Shown: positions 31,190 to 40,332 of the stretch, piece by piece
How the letters are laid out: every line of letters starts with the position of its first letter
Numbering within the stretch: position 1 is the first letter of the stretch
Assembly (NCBI GenBank): GCA_028280615.1
Contig: JANQLK010000009.1
Location: forward strand, 41,675 to 105,674
Reading direction: 5' to 3'
Length of the DNA stretch: 64,000 nt
DNA from: Woeseiaceae bacterium
GTDB lineage: Bacteria; Pseudomonadota; Gammaproteobacteria; Steroidobacterales; Woeseiaceae
The notes under the pieces: model-generated
What the model saw: the letters and a program-made list of their open reading frames with translations, nothing else
What the model was told of the DNA's origin: nothing
Databases searched by the model: none
Program-made: the position numbers and the translations under genes

Positions 31190-32179
31190 ATGCGCTTTTG
31201 GTGGGTCAATCAAAACCAGACCTTCAGCCAGGAATTCGAAGGCGGATACCTTTGGTCGCCGAAACGTAAGGCCAACGGTCATCGGAACGCGTTTTACGAT
31301 TACATGCGCGATGTGGCGCCAGGCGATATCGTCTTTTCGTTCAAGGCGACTCGAATTGTCGCGATGAGCGTAGTGCTCAGCACCGGCTTCGAAGCGCCGA
31401 AACCCGAGGAATTCGGCGACTCGGGTCAGAACTGGAGCAAGATCGGCTGGAAGGTTCGTGTTCACTATACCCGGCTGGGAAATCCAATCCGCCCAGCGGA
31501 TCATATGAACCTGTTGGCACCCACACTGCCGGAAAAATACTCACCTTTGCTGGCGAACGGCAACGGCCTTCAGAGTGTGTACCTAGCGGCGATTCCGGAC
31601 GGCATGGCGCAGGTACTGGTCGGGCTTGTCGGCCGACAGGCGAGGACGATAGTCGAGCAGCTACAGGTTACCGATCTGCCATCCTTTGACGCTGGGCAGA
31701 TTCCCGAGGAGGTCACGCAGTGGGAAGAGCATCTGGCCGATGAGGTTCAGAATGCACCGGACTTATCGGACTCCGAACGTGAAGCGATAATCACCGCCCG
31801 TCGAGGTCAGGGGCAATTTCGCCGGAATGTAGCAAAGATAGAGAAGCGATGTCGCGTTACGCGGGTAGACCGGCTCGTGCATCTGGTGGCCAGTCATAGC
31901 AAGCCCTGGCGAGACTGTAGCTCCAACGAGGAGCGTCTGGACGGCCACAACGGACTGTTGCTCACGCCGACGATCGATCATCTGTTCGACCGCGGATTCA
32001 TCTCGTTCGAAAACGACGGCAGACTGCTTGTTTCGCCGGTGGTTCATCGGGAATCGGTTCGGCGTATGGGTATTGCGGACCGAACGACGAACGTTGGCCG
32101 TTTTTCTGCCGAACAGGCCAGGTATCTCGAGTTTCATAGAGAACAGGTTTTCCTGGACTCCGGGCTGGATATGTCTTGA
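31190..32179 (+). CDS. PUA/EVE-like plus HNH modification-dependent endonuclease
   Basis: 329 residues. The N-terminal domain (MRFWWVNQNQTF, GYLWSPKRKANG, VAPGDIVFSF) is the PUA-like module that reads modified cytosine. The C-terminal HNH_2-type nuclease has CRVTRVDRLVHLVASHSKPW and NEERLDGHNGLLLTPTIDHL. This architecture is described for type IV-like restriction enzymes that cut DNA with modified cytosine. No methyltransferase is adjacent, as expected. It marks the start of the accessory region. Confidence 0.85.
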   Translation: MRFWWVNQNQTFSQEFEGGYLWSPKRKANGHRNAFYDYMRDVAPGDIVFSFKATRIVAMSVVLSTGFEAPKPEEFGDSGQNWSKIGWKVRVHYTRLGNPIRPADHMNLLAPTLPEKYSPLLANGNGLQSVYLAAIPDGMAQVLVGLVGRQARTIVEQLQVTDLPSFDAGQIPEEVTQWEEHLADEVQNAPDLSDSEREAIITARRGQGQFRRNVAKIEKRCRVTRVDRLVHLVASHSKPWRDCSSNEERLDGHNGLLLTPTIDHLFDRGFISFENDGRLLVSPVVHRESVRRMGIADRTTNVGRFSAEQARYLEFHREQVFLDSGLDMS

Positions 32180-32348
32180 GGGGCGCGGCGGTAGCGTATT
32201 GACAGCCGGGCGCCGGCATGGGGGATCTGTGGAAGATCAGAGGGTTGCGTTGTCTCAACTATCTTGTCTGTCGGCGGCCGGGATGCAGCTGATGATTCGG
32301 ACTGGCTCCGGTCGATAACGCCATTCGCCGTCGCCAGCATTTGGATTT

Positions 32349-32418
32349 GTACCCCAAGGGGTATATTGCATCTTCGTACCCTGAGAGGTGCATTTCGATT
32401 TATACCCTCAAGTGGATG
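32349..32418. repeat. Three HipB-operator-like palindromes
   Basis: GTACCCC-AA-GGGGTAT (32349-32364) is a near-perfect palindrome. Weaker copies follow around 32377-32390 (TACC-CTGAGA-GGTG) and 32403-32416, spaced about 27 bp. They sit just upstream of the HipB remnant, as autoregulatory hip operators do. Confidence 0.55.
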
Positions 32419-32433
32419 TCGGTGAGCACGACT

Positions 32434-32895
32434 ATGCACATTCCGAAACAGCTTGGACGGGTACTCAAAGGTCAGCGAAAGCTCCAGCAGTTCACCCAGA
32501 AGAAAGCGGCTGAGCAGGTCGGGCTGCTGCTGAAGACGATTTCGTCGACCAGCATGTGTTGGTCGTGGAGCGGTTTGACAGACGGCTGGCTGACGACAAG
32601 CAGTGGTGGATACGTCTCCCACAAGAAGACATGTGACACGCAACTGGTACTCCACCGGCACTGCGCTACGAATCTTACGGCGACCCCGGGATCTCGGCTA
32701 TCTGCTCCCTGCTTCTGGGGTCGAGAAATGGCAAAACGGACAGGAGAAACTTCCTCAAGACTAAGGTGCTTTTCTGGCTACTATGCGTCACCGACGGACG
32801 CGGAGAATTTCAGTGTCTTCATCGAAGCGCACGGTCGGTTTCGGCTCACACCAATCTACGATGTTCTTTCGGCGTACCCGATACTCGGTCGTGGC
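32434..32895 (+). pseudogene. hipBA toxin-antitoxin fossil
   Basis: The frame from ATG 32434 encodes a HipB-like HTH (MHIPKQLGRVLKGQRK, AAEQVGLLLKTIS) that breaks off near 32545. In another frame HipA sequence resumes mid-protein: FVDQHVLVVERFDRRLA, WWIRLPQEDM then an in-frame stop, PPALRYESYGDPGIS, and FLKTKVLFWLL-TDG. A frameshift near 32795 leads to ENFSVFIEAHGRFRLTPIYDVLSAYP. About 280 residues spanning the HipB C-terminus and HipA N-terminus are deleted. Homology ends at the tRNA-Phe-like scar. Confidence 0.8.
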
Positions 32896-32990
32896 AGAAC
32901 CGAACCACCGACACGCGCATCTTCAGTTCGGAAGTCCGCCGCCCTTAGCTATATTTACAAGGAGTTGCCGGAACGTTCGTTGCGTGAATT
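32891..32990 (-). other. Degenerate tRNA-Phe 3'-half fragment with flanking arm (candidate att scar A)
   Basis: 32891-32931 matches the part of tRNA-Phe (63896-63971) from the acceptor side to the anticodon loop, about 36 of 43 bases by eye, in the same orientation. At 32962-32990 is a 29-bp motif repeated with about 25 identities at 52598-52626. These may be remnants of an integrative element's end. The rest of the space to 33237 has no recognisable gene. Confidence 0.5.
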
Positions 32991-33237
32991 GCAGGTTGAC
33001 ACGGGGATTTGCGAGGCTCATTCACCTGGAATTCGCGCAGCCGTATCAATACACAAATAGTGCGATGCATCCCGAGCCCCGGATTCGTCCACCGATCTGC
33101 CAAATGCAATGGTAGAGCACTCAGCCGACGTATAGCAGCAACTAGTGGAGAACTTGGAGGCGTGGCGTGCCAACGAACGTCAAAACTCTGGTTCCCTTCA
33201 GCTGGAACAATACGCGGGCTTCGCGACCGCTGACGTA

Positions 33238-33954
33238 TTATTCATTTGCGGTGCGGAATCGAACGTCGTAGGCAGACACGTTCTGCCACTCGCCACCTGT
33301 CATACGTCCTTGGATACTCACGCGGTAGTCACCGGGACCAAGGGTGGTGCTATGCACCGCGATGACAAGGGAATCGGTGCTATCGGGAAGGAGGGATTCC
33401 ACTGTCCACGCGGCGACCCCGACTGGTTCGATCAAAGTAGCCCGATACTCAGCGTGACCGATTTCGTCCAATGAAAGCGTCAGTATGACGAGACCGGGGT
33501 TCGCCGGCAGCGGTACTTCGACAATGGATTCCACACCGCTTCGCCTTGTCTCGAGCGCCACGACCGGCGTATTCGGTTGCGGTGCAACCAGATCGGCAAG
33601 ACGGGCCTCGAGTACCGCGCGCAAAGCCGACTCTTCGTTGCGACTCTGTAAGAGATAAAGACTAGCCACAAGTGCAACACCGAGCAGTACGGTGGCAACC
33701 ACGCTGTATGCCGGCGACCGCAACATCGAACTCCAGAGCGGAGTCAATTCGGCTCGCTGGTCGACCGTATCGCTGTTGCGCGGCTCGAAAACGTTAGGCA
33801 ACTCGTTGCGAAAAACCTCGGCCGCATCGATGTCATTGATGCAGGTTGCGCAGGAAAGATAGTGGAGCTCGAAGGCTTCGCGTTCCTCCACCGAGAGCTT
33901 GTCCATTACATAGCGCTCAACGACCTGATTAGTGTTGATGTATTCGTGGTTCAT
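33238..33954 (-). CDS. Zinc-finger anti-sigma factor
   Basis: 238 residues. The N-terminal anti-sigma zinc-finger core is HYLSCATC (HxxxCxxC). One TM segment (YSVVATVLLGVALVASLYLL) and a periplasmic beta-rich domain follow. It is 53 bp downstream of the ECF sigma gene. By family it sequesters that sigma factor at the membrane and releases it on a signal sensed outside. Confidence 0.88.
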   Translation of the reverse strand: MNHEYINTNQVVERYVMDKLSVEEREAFELHYLSCATCINDIDAAEVFRNELPNVFEPRNSDTVDQRAELTPLWSSMLRSPAYSVVATVLLGVALVASLYLLQSRNEESALRAVLEARLADLVAPQPNTPVVALETRRSGVESIVEVPLPANPGLVILTLSLDEIGHAEYRATLIEPVGVAAWTVESLLPDSTDSLVIAVHSTTLGPGDYRVSIQGRMTGGEWQNVSAYDVRFRTANE

Positions 33955-34007
33955 TCAACTTTTGCGGAGCCGCTCATATACTCGAACACTCCTGCCGCTT
34001 CCCTTAT

Positions 34008-34601
34008 TCAACTGTAGCCACCGGGTGCGCTATCATCTCGCTGAACTACCCGAGCCGACTCGATCAGCTCCCGCAAGCGCTTCCTTGCACGGTAGACCAC
34101 TCGGTTGAAGTGGACCTCCTCTATCGCCAGGTCCTCGCAGATCTGGCTCTTGTCCTCCTCGACCAGGTACAGGCGTCGCAGAATCTCGCGATCGCGCTCC
34201 ACCGGTAGCTCTTTCAGGACGTTGCGTACCAGCGTTGCAAGCTCACCGCGCTCCGCCTGCCTGACTGGATCACCATGTCGGGCGCGCACCCGCGCAATGC
34301 GCTGCAGGTCGGGTTCCGTCTGCTGCCGGTTGCGCTTTCTGCGCCAGGCCCTCGCGAGATTGCGTGCGATCCCTATTATATATCCGTTCAGCTTCGTTGA
34401 ATCCGCGAGCCGTCGTTTGGGATTCCGCAGCTGTCCCAGCACGGTAACGAACGTGTCTTGCGCCAGATCTTCGGCAAGTTCGGGGGCATAGACACCCAAC
34501 CGCCCCAATTCGCTCCGCAGAAAGCGCAACACACCGCGAAAATAGCGCGCATAGAGCTCATCCTCTGCGTTCCTGTCGCCCGATACGACGCGGCGAACCA
34601 A
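34008..34601 (-). CDS. ECF sigma factor
   Basis: 197 residues from a TTG at 34601; the frame stays open upstream (ending in the natural-looking ISTADKNNEKDIAARL), so an unusual earlier start is possible. Region 2 (AEDLAQDTFVTVLGQL, NGYIIGIARNLARAWRR) and region 4 (LPVERDREILRRLYLVEEDKSQICEDLAIEEVHFNRVVYRARKRL) are clear. Divergent from the CHAT gene, which may be a target. Confidence 0.9.
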   Translation of the reverse strand: MVRRVVSGDRNAEDELYARYFRGVLRFLRSELGRLGVYAPELAEDLAQDTFVTVLGQLRNPKRRLADSTKLNGYIIGIARNLARAWRRKRNRQQTEPDLQRIARVRARHGDPVRQAERGELATLVRNVLKELPVERDREILRRLYLVEEDKSQICEDLAIEEVHFNRVVYRARKRLRELIESARVVQRDDSAPGGYS

Positions 34602-34836
34602 GCGGGCAGCAATATCCTTTTCGTTATTCTTGTCAGCAGTACTTATCAGCTCGCCTACGCTTACGGTGCCTTGCCAGCCTGGTCAAGGGCGATCTATGTG
34701 TAGCCGCAATTTTACTGCACTGCCCGCGCCTGTCGAGAACTTGTCGCGATTGTTGCGCCGCACAATTCGAGACCCCGGAAGCAATATCGGCTAATCTTGG
34801 ACCCAATAACTCCAAAAAGACTTCGGCGCCCCGGAC

Positions 34837-37800
34837 GTGAGCAGCAGAAACCAGGGCATTCGCCTGTACATCAAAGGTCTCGTTTTGGCCTGCCTGTCGG
34901 CGCCCTCCCCGGCGTCTGCGGCCAACGCGGGCGCGCTTTCCGTGCTTGAGACCGACGAGGCCGCTCGCGGTGTTCTGGTCGGCTGCGGAGACCGGGAAGC
35001 CCGGGCGGGCGATTCCTGTGAAAGTCACCGTTACCTGCTCGCGGTTGCGCCGGGGAAACGCTGGCTGCTTTCGATCGACCAGGCCGGCATCGATACGGTC
35101 GTCACACTGCGCAATGAGGCAGCGGGTTACTCGTCCACGATAAGCAGCCCGCTGGGCGCCTACGAACGTGAAACGTTGGCGTTCGAATCCGATGCGACCG
35201 GCGATTATGTGGTGGAGCTCGCGGGAAAAGGTTTCGCTGGTGCGCGCGGTGAGTACGAGATCCTTCTGACCCCGCTCGACGACTTGCCCCGCGCCGAAGT
35301 TTTCGAACAGATTAACAGAGCGGCCGCAGCATACTGGCTGGGTTCGGAGGCGTCCAGACTGAATGCCGCGTCTCTCTACCGCGAGGCCGCTGGCAGCTGG
35401 CAGCAACTAGGTGATGAAGCGGAGGAAGCGCGGGCTCTCTTCTGCCTTGGGGCAATCCTCGAAGAGCTCGACGATTTCTCGGCCGCTCTTACCGCAAAGG
35501 AACGCGCGCTGTCGCTATACCGCAGAGCTGATCGGCAGAAGCTGGCCGGCCATCTGCTGAGCGATGTCGGCCTGATCCACTCGTACACCGGCAATCCCGA
35601 CGTGGCTCGGGAGCTGTTGATGGAAGCGCTGGCGGTCCATGAGGCGAGCGGTGACGAGACGGAAACCGCAACGACCCTGAACAATATTGCACTGGTGGCG
35701 CACTACGGCGGCGATCTGGAACAGGCCGAGGAATACTACCGGCAGGCGCTGTCCCGGTTTCGTGAGGCCGGAGAGCTGAAATCCGCGGCGAACACGCTCA
35801 ACAATATCGGCGGGGTGTTCTACATGCGCGGCGAACCCGCGTCGGCGCTCGAGCATTTTCGGCAGTCTGCGGACATAGGGCGTCGTATTCTCGACCGGGA
35901 GACAGAAGTCAACGCGCTGGGGAACATAGGCGCCCTCGATCGGTTCACCGGCTATCTCCAGGACGCGCTCGGCGCCCACCTCACGATTCTCGGCTATGCC
36001 AGATCGCGTTCTGACGACGCCGCGGCTGCACGCTCGCTTGACCGGATAGGTGTGGCCTATCACGCTCTGGGTCAGCTCGACCGCGCATCGACGTTTCTCA
36101 ACGCTGGCCTCGAGTTGCGGACGAATTCCGCGGATCTCCGCGGCCGTGCGAACAGTCTTCACAACCTCGGGGCCTTGAACCTAAGTAGAGGGAATCCCTC
36201 GGCGGCGCTGCAGCGGTTTCAGGCTGCTCGTCTGCTGCGCGAGCAGCTCGAGAACAGGAGCGGCGTGGCTCGCGCGCTGATCGGTGAAGCCCGCGCCATG
36301 CTCGATCTTATAGAAGGTTTCGACGAAACGGAGCGGCAGGCGATGGCGGCGGACGCAATCCGGTCGCTTGACTCCGCTCTGAACATAGCCCGTGAGGTCG
36401 GCGATCGGCGCCACGAGGCGATTGCCCTGCAACATCGCGGTGTCGCCTATGCGCGGACCGGCGACGGGGAACGCGGGCAGGCCGACCTTGCCGAGGCCCT
36501 GGCACTGCACGACCTCGTTGCGAACCTGAGCGGCGAGGCTCAGACGTTGTACGCAAAAGCCCGGCTCGAGTACGAGATCGACGGACCGGACGAGGCACTG
36601 GCGACAATTGTCGCGGCTTCCGACGTTGTCGAGTCTATGGACGACCGCGTACGGGACCCGCAGCTCGGAGCGTCTTTGTTCAGCTTCCGGAGCGAGGTCA
36701 TGGAGCTGCACATTGAGCTTCTGATGGCGATGCATCAAAGCCAACCGGACAAAGGATACAACGTCCGGGCGTTCGAGGTAGCCGATCGAGGGCGCGCCCG
36801 TGCGCTGCGCCAGCTCCGCACCGAGGCCGCTCGCGGACAGCCCGCGAGGCCCGATCAGGCCGATGCCGACGACTGGCAAAGATGGACGGCCGAATACACG
36901 CATACCCTCAACCGGCAGCGAGAGATCATGTCTCGCGCGCCAGAGGAGCATGATGCCCTGGCCGGCGAACGTCTGAACACGAAGATCGCGCTCGGTATGC
37001 TGGAGCTGATCGAGGACAACGCGCGCAGCGCGCTCGTCGACGACGACTCTGCTAAGGAACGGCTTGTAACGGTCGGCGAACTGCAACAGCTTCTCGACGA
37101 AGACACATTGCTGCTCAAGTACAGTATCGGGCGAGACGAGAGTTTCGTATGGGTCGTCGGGAAAGAGCAGTTCGAGTCGTTCGAGTTGGGCGCCGGCACG
37201 GAGATAGACAGGATGGCGCTGGCAGCCTACCAGTCACTATCGACCTATCAGCCGTTCCCCGACCGGGGCCAGACGACGCAACTATCGGCGCTATCAGAGA
37301 CGCTTCTGCCCTCGGCGCTGTTCCATAGCGGCGCTGAGCGGCTGGTCGTCATCGCGGACCGTCTCGTTCACTACGTACCGTTTGCCGCGCTGCTCGTGGG
37401 TTCGGAGGAATCCGGCGCGGGCCGCGGAACCCGGTTGATCGACTGGTTCGAGGTTTCCTACCTACCTTCTGCGTCGGTACTGCGAGAGTTGCGCGGTCGT
37501 ACCGCGGCCTCATCCGCCTTCTCTCCCGTGGCCGTGTTCGCGGACCCCGTCTTCGACGCCGAGGACCGGCGCCTCGCCAAGGCCGCGATTCCGGTTCCGT
37601 CGGCGGCATATGTGTCTGCTTCCCCGGTCGAAAGATCGATAGGCAACTCACTACTGGCACTCGATCGGTTGCCCGCCACACGAAGAGAAGCCGAGACGAT
37701 CCGCAGCCTGACCGGTGAGAGGACGATGGTCGCGCTCGATTTCGACGCGAACAGGGACGCCGTGCTCGGTGATTCGCTGCGAAACTTCGCAGTGATCCAT

Positions 37801-38235
37801 TTTGCGACGCACGGGTTCGCTGATGCGAGATACCCGCTGTTGTCGGGTCTCGCGCTGTCCATGGTGTCGCCGACGGGACAGCAGCAGATCGGCTATCTGG
37901 GACTGCGCGACATCCACGACATGAACCTGTCAGCCCAGCTTGTCGTACTGAGCGGCTGTCAGACCGCTCTCGGTGAGGAGATCCGTAGTGAAGGTCTCAT
38001 CGGACTCACGCGAGCGTTCATGTATGCGGGTGCACCCCGCGTCGTCGCGACGCTATGGACTGTCCCGGACCGGTCAACCGCCGTATTGATGGAGCACTTC
38101 TACGAAGGCGTGTTCTTGTATCAGCTTACACCGGCCGCGGCACTTCACCGGGCACAACAGGCGCTGAAGAGCGAGCGCCGGTGGCGGGACCCGCATGTCT
38201 GGGCGGCGTTCGTATTGCAGGGGGATTGGAAGTAA
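34837..38235 (+). CDS. Exported TPR-CHAT caspase-like protease
   Basis: 1132 residues from GTG 34837 with a signal peptide ending SPASAANA. After a beta-rich domain there are at least eight TPR repeats (for example LLMEALAVHEASGDETETATTLNNIALVAHYGGD). The C-terminal CHAT domain has catalytic His992 in HFATHGF and Cys1041 in LSGCQTALG. CHAT-TPR proteins are caspase-like peptidases; a signal peptide makes this one periplasmic or outer-membrane, not a cytosolic TPR-CHAT of CRISPR systems. The divergent sigma/anti-sigma pair suggests stress control. Confidence 0.9.
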   Translation: MSSRNQGIRLYIKGLVLACLSAPSPASAANAGALSVLETDEAARGVLVGCGDREARAGDSCESHRYLLAVAPGKRWLLSIDQAGIDTVVTLRNEAAGYSSTISSPLGAYERETLAFESDATGDYVVELAGKGFAGARGEYEILLTPLDDLPRAEVFEQINRAAAAYWLGSEASRLNAASLYREAAGSWQQLGDEAEEARALFCLGAILEELDDFSAALTAKERALSLYRRADRQKLAGHLLSDVGLIHSYTGNPDVARELLMEALAVHEASGDETETATTLNNIALVAHYGGDLEQAEEYYRQALSRFREAGELKSAANTLNNIGGVFYMRGEPASALEHFRQSADIGRRILDRETEVNALGNIGALDRFTGYLQDALGAHLTILGYARSRSDDAAAARSLDRIGVAYHALGQLDRASTFLNAGLELRTNSADLRGRANSLHNLGALNLSRGNPSAALQRFQAARLLREQLENRSGVARALIGEARAMLDLIEGFDETERQAMAADAIRSLDSALNIAREVGDRRHEAIALQHRGVAYARTGDGERGQADLAEALALHDLVANLSGEAQTLYAKARLEYEIDGPDEALATIVAASDVVESMDDRVRDPQLGASLFSFRSEVMELHIELLMAMHQSQPDKGYNVRAFEVADRGRARALRQLRTEAARGQPARPDQADADDWQRWTAEYTHTLNRQREIMSRAPEEHDALAGERLNTKIALGMLELIEDNARSALVDDDSAKERLVTVGELQQLLDEDTLLLKYSIGRDESFVWVVGKEQFESFELGAGTEIDRMALAAYQSLSTYQPFPDRGQTTQLSALSETLLPSALFHSGAERLVVIADRLVHYVPFAALLVGSEESGAGRGTRLIDWFEVSYLPSASVLRELRGRTAASSAFSPVAVFADPVFDAEDRRLAKAAIPVPSAAYVSASPVERSIGNSLLALDRLPATRREAETIRSLTGERTMVALDFDANRDAVLGDSLRNFAVIHFATHGFADARYPLLSGLALSMVSPTGQQQIGYLGLRDIHDMNLSAQLVVLSGCQTALGEEIRSEGLIGLTRAFMYAGAPRVVATLWTVPDRSTAVLMEHFYEGVFLYQLTPAAALHRAQQALKSERRWRDPHVWAAFVLQGDWK

Positions 38236-38383
38236 CTCCACGCTGAGACACCGCCAACCGTCAAAGATTGACCTGGCGCTGGGATTGGCGCCGCTCTAAA
38301 GACACATTAAGAAGGAGCAGCTAAGTTTCGACGACACCGGATCACGGAGTTCGCGTGGACCGTACAACAACAGGAAAAACGAG

Positions 38384-38821
38384 ATGAATGTTGACTACTA
38401 CAAAAATCGTACTTGGATAGTCCAAACCGTTGGTGAGCCTGGAAACAGAAAGCTTCCGCCTGACAATGTCGACGTTGGCGAGGAGGTGAGATTCGTCGAG
38501 GGCGGTCCCGGGATACTTCGAGCGCAAGTTGTGTCGAGACGGTTCGGCGATTCAGGTTCGACGAGAGGCAGTCCTTCGTGGGATGGGTTACCTTTTAGCA
38601 TTGCTGGCTCGGACGATAGCGTTACTTTGTATGCGCTACGGCATATCTGGGATCGCTGTAGAGAAGATACCTATCCGCACACGTTGCAAATCGTCGCATC
38701 GAGAAACGGAATTGATTGCAACTATCACGACGGCATACACATCGACGCCGGTCAGCTTACTCTCCCGGATGTGCAGATGTTTGCGGAAGCACACGCCGGT
38801 ACCTGGCACGCGGATGACTAG
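38384..38821 (+). CDS. Hypothetical protein
   Basis: 145 residues, soluble, no signal peptide. It has a beta-rich N-terminus (NRTWIVQTVGEPGNR) and a C-terminal EAHAGTWHADD. Not recognised. It precedes the peptidase gene by 57 bp and follows the CHAT gene by 148 bp on the same strand, so an operon is possible. Confidence 0.6.
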   Translation: MNVDYYKNRTWIVQTVGEPGNRKLPPDNVDVGEEVRFVEGGPGILRAQVVSRRFGDSGSTRGSPSWDGLPFSIAGSDDSVTLYALRHIWDRCREDTYPHTLQIVASRNGIDCNYHDGIHIDAGQLTLPDVQMFAEAHAGTWHADD

Positions 38822-38878
38822 ACGCAGTTTGCTCGTCTTACGATCGGGTGCAACCACTATCGACCAGTAGGCGCTGCG

Positions 38879-40237
38879 ATGAAAACAGTAATCCTGGATA
38901 CTCTAGCGTTTTCGTCCGGAATCGATCACGGCGCACCTACTATGCTTCGCGAGTTGCTCCAGGCGCTGGAAGCGGAAAGCTCGGGACGAGATATCAAGCT
39001 AACGGTCTTACTCCTTGCGGGGGAGGGATATGAACCGCAGCCATTGACAGACGATACTCGCAACGACGATTGTCACGCGTCTCCGCAGTTGTTACGTCTT
39101 TGCGGACCTGATGAGCTCACGCTCGAGCGACTGGACGAAACTCTATCACCCATGGAAAAGCGGTGGCGGCTGCGCGACGTCCTGCTGGTCTCCGCAGACG
39201 AAACCTGGTTATGTAGAGCCCGGGAGCTTGAGCTTCTCACGTTGTCGGTTGTCCCTGGGTCGAACAATGACATCGACCTTCCTCGTCGCGCCATAACTGC
39301 GTTCGCGAACCCGGCTCGCGCGGTCGATCCGATACGAGGGCTGATAGACCGCGTAAGCCCGGAGGAGCTAAACAAAAGCGTTAGCGAACTTGTCGAATTC
39401 GGTACCAGAGATGCACATCAACCCGTAACGCTCGACGTACAGGAGTATCTGACCCGCCGATTTCGATGCATTCAAAACGCTGACGGGCGACTCACCCAGT
39501 GTCAAGAGTTCACCTTCACTCCAAAGGCAGAGTGCTTGAAGCCGCCTCTGCAGCGCAACATATTTCTCGGGCCGAATCTCGACACTCTTCACTGCAGTAA
39601 GCGGGGTCTGATTCTGATATGCGCCCATTACGACTCTGTTAGTAAGAATAGTTGTGTTTCCGAAGACGACGAAGATGCCACTCTGGCGCCCGGCGCCAAC
39701 GACAACGCGACCGGTGTTGCAGCCCTACTCGAACTAGCCAGGTTGTGCCCCGGCCCGGATGAATCTCAAGCTGATGTGCTGTTTGCCGCGTTTGCCGCCG
39801 AAGAACCCGGTCGTTGCGGTTCAATCGAGGCTGCTCGCGCCGCGGTTAGTCAGAAATGGCCAATCAAACTCGTCGTCAATATGGACATGATCGGGCACAA
39901 CCCGATCGGTCGAGGTAACCAGATCCGAGTTCGGTACGAAAACTTTCGATCCAGCCGGCGCGACACCGTTGTCTCCCGCGCAGGTGCGCACTTGCTCGCG
40001 CAAACTGCCGAGGAATACACGGAACTACGTCCGTGGCTGAGCGATTTCTCACCTGACAGCGACCACTGGTCCTTCTGGCAGAAGGACTATGCCGCGATTA
40101 AAGTTGAAGAGTTCAACAAGGATCTCGATACGAACCATACGGTTCGGGATCTTCCTTCCACGGTCGATTACGAGTACTTGTCGAGTGTAACTAAAATGAT
40201 TCTCGCGTTTACACTCAAGCTCATCACAAAACGTTAA
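38879..40237 (+). CDS. M28-family zinc peptidase with an N-terminal HAD-like region
   Basis: 452 residues, no signal peptide. The C-terminal M28 domain has ICAHYDSV (metal His and Asp), APGANDNATGVAALLELARL (bridging Asp), FAAFAAEEPGRCGS (catalytic Glu pair), VVNMDMIGH and an SDHWSFW His. Residues 1-150 (VLLVSADETWLCRARELELLTLSVVPG, then FANPARAVDPI) look like an alpha/beta HAD-type fold. This is an unusual cytosolic fusion; the HAD call is weak. Confidence 0.78.
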   Translation: MKTVILDTLAFSSGIDHGAPTMLRELLQALEAESSGRDIKLTVLLLAGEGYEPQPLTDDTRNDDCHASPQLLRLCGPDELTLERLDETLSPMEKRWRLRDVLLVSADETWLCRARELELLTLSVVPGSNNDIDLPRRAITAFANPARAVDPIRGLIDRVSPEELNKSVSELVEFGTRDAHQPVTLDVQEYLTRRFRCIQNADGRLTQCQEFTFTPKAECLKPPLQRNIFLGPNLDTLHCSKRGLILICAHYDSVSKNSCVSEDDEDATLAPGANDNATGVAALLELARLCPGPDESQADVLFAAFAAEEPGRCGSIEAARAAVSQKWPIKLVVNMDMIGHNPIGRGNQIRVRYENFRSSRRDTVVSRAGAHLLAQTAEEYTELRPWLSDFSPDSDHWSFWQKDYAAIKVEEFNKDLDTNHTVRDLPSTVDYEYLSSVTKMILAFTLKLITKR

Positions 40238-40332
40238 TGCCGCCGGGGCCGCCTACACGCGGGCTGTTTTCGCAGCATCCCGCCGGCCGAGTCATCGTTC
40301 GTTCCTCTGGATGAGCGATTCCTTCCGTCAAC

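Noticed and set aside
33085..33125. tRNA D-arm-like AATGGTAGAGCAC
   Set aside because: Flanks cannot form a cloverleaf; too short to call a remnant.
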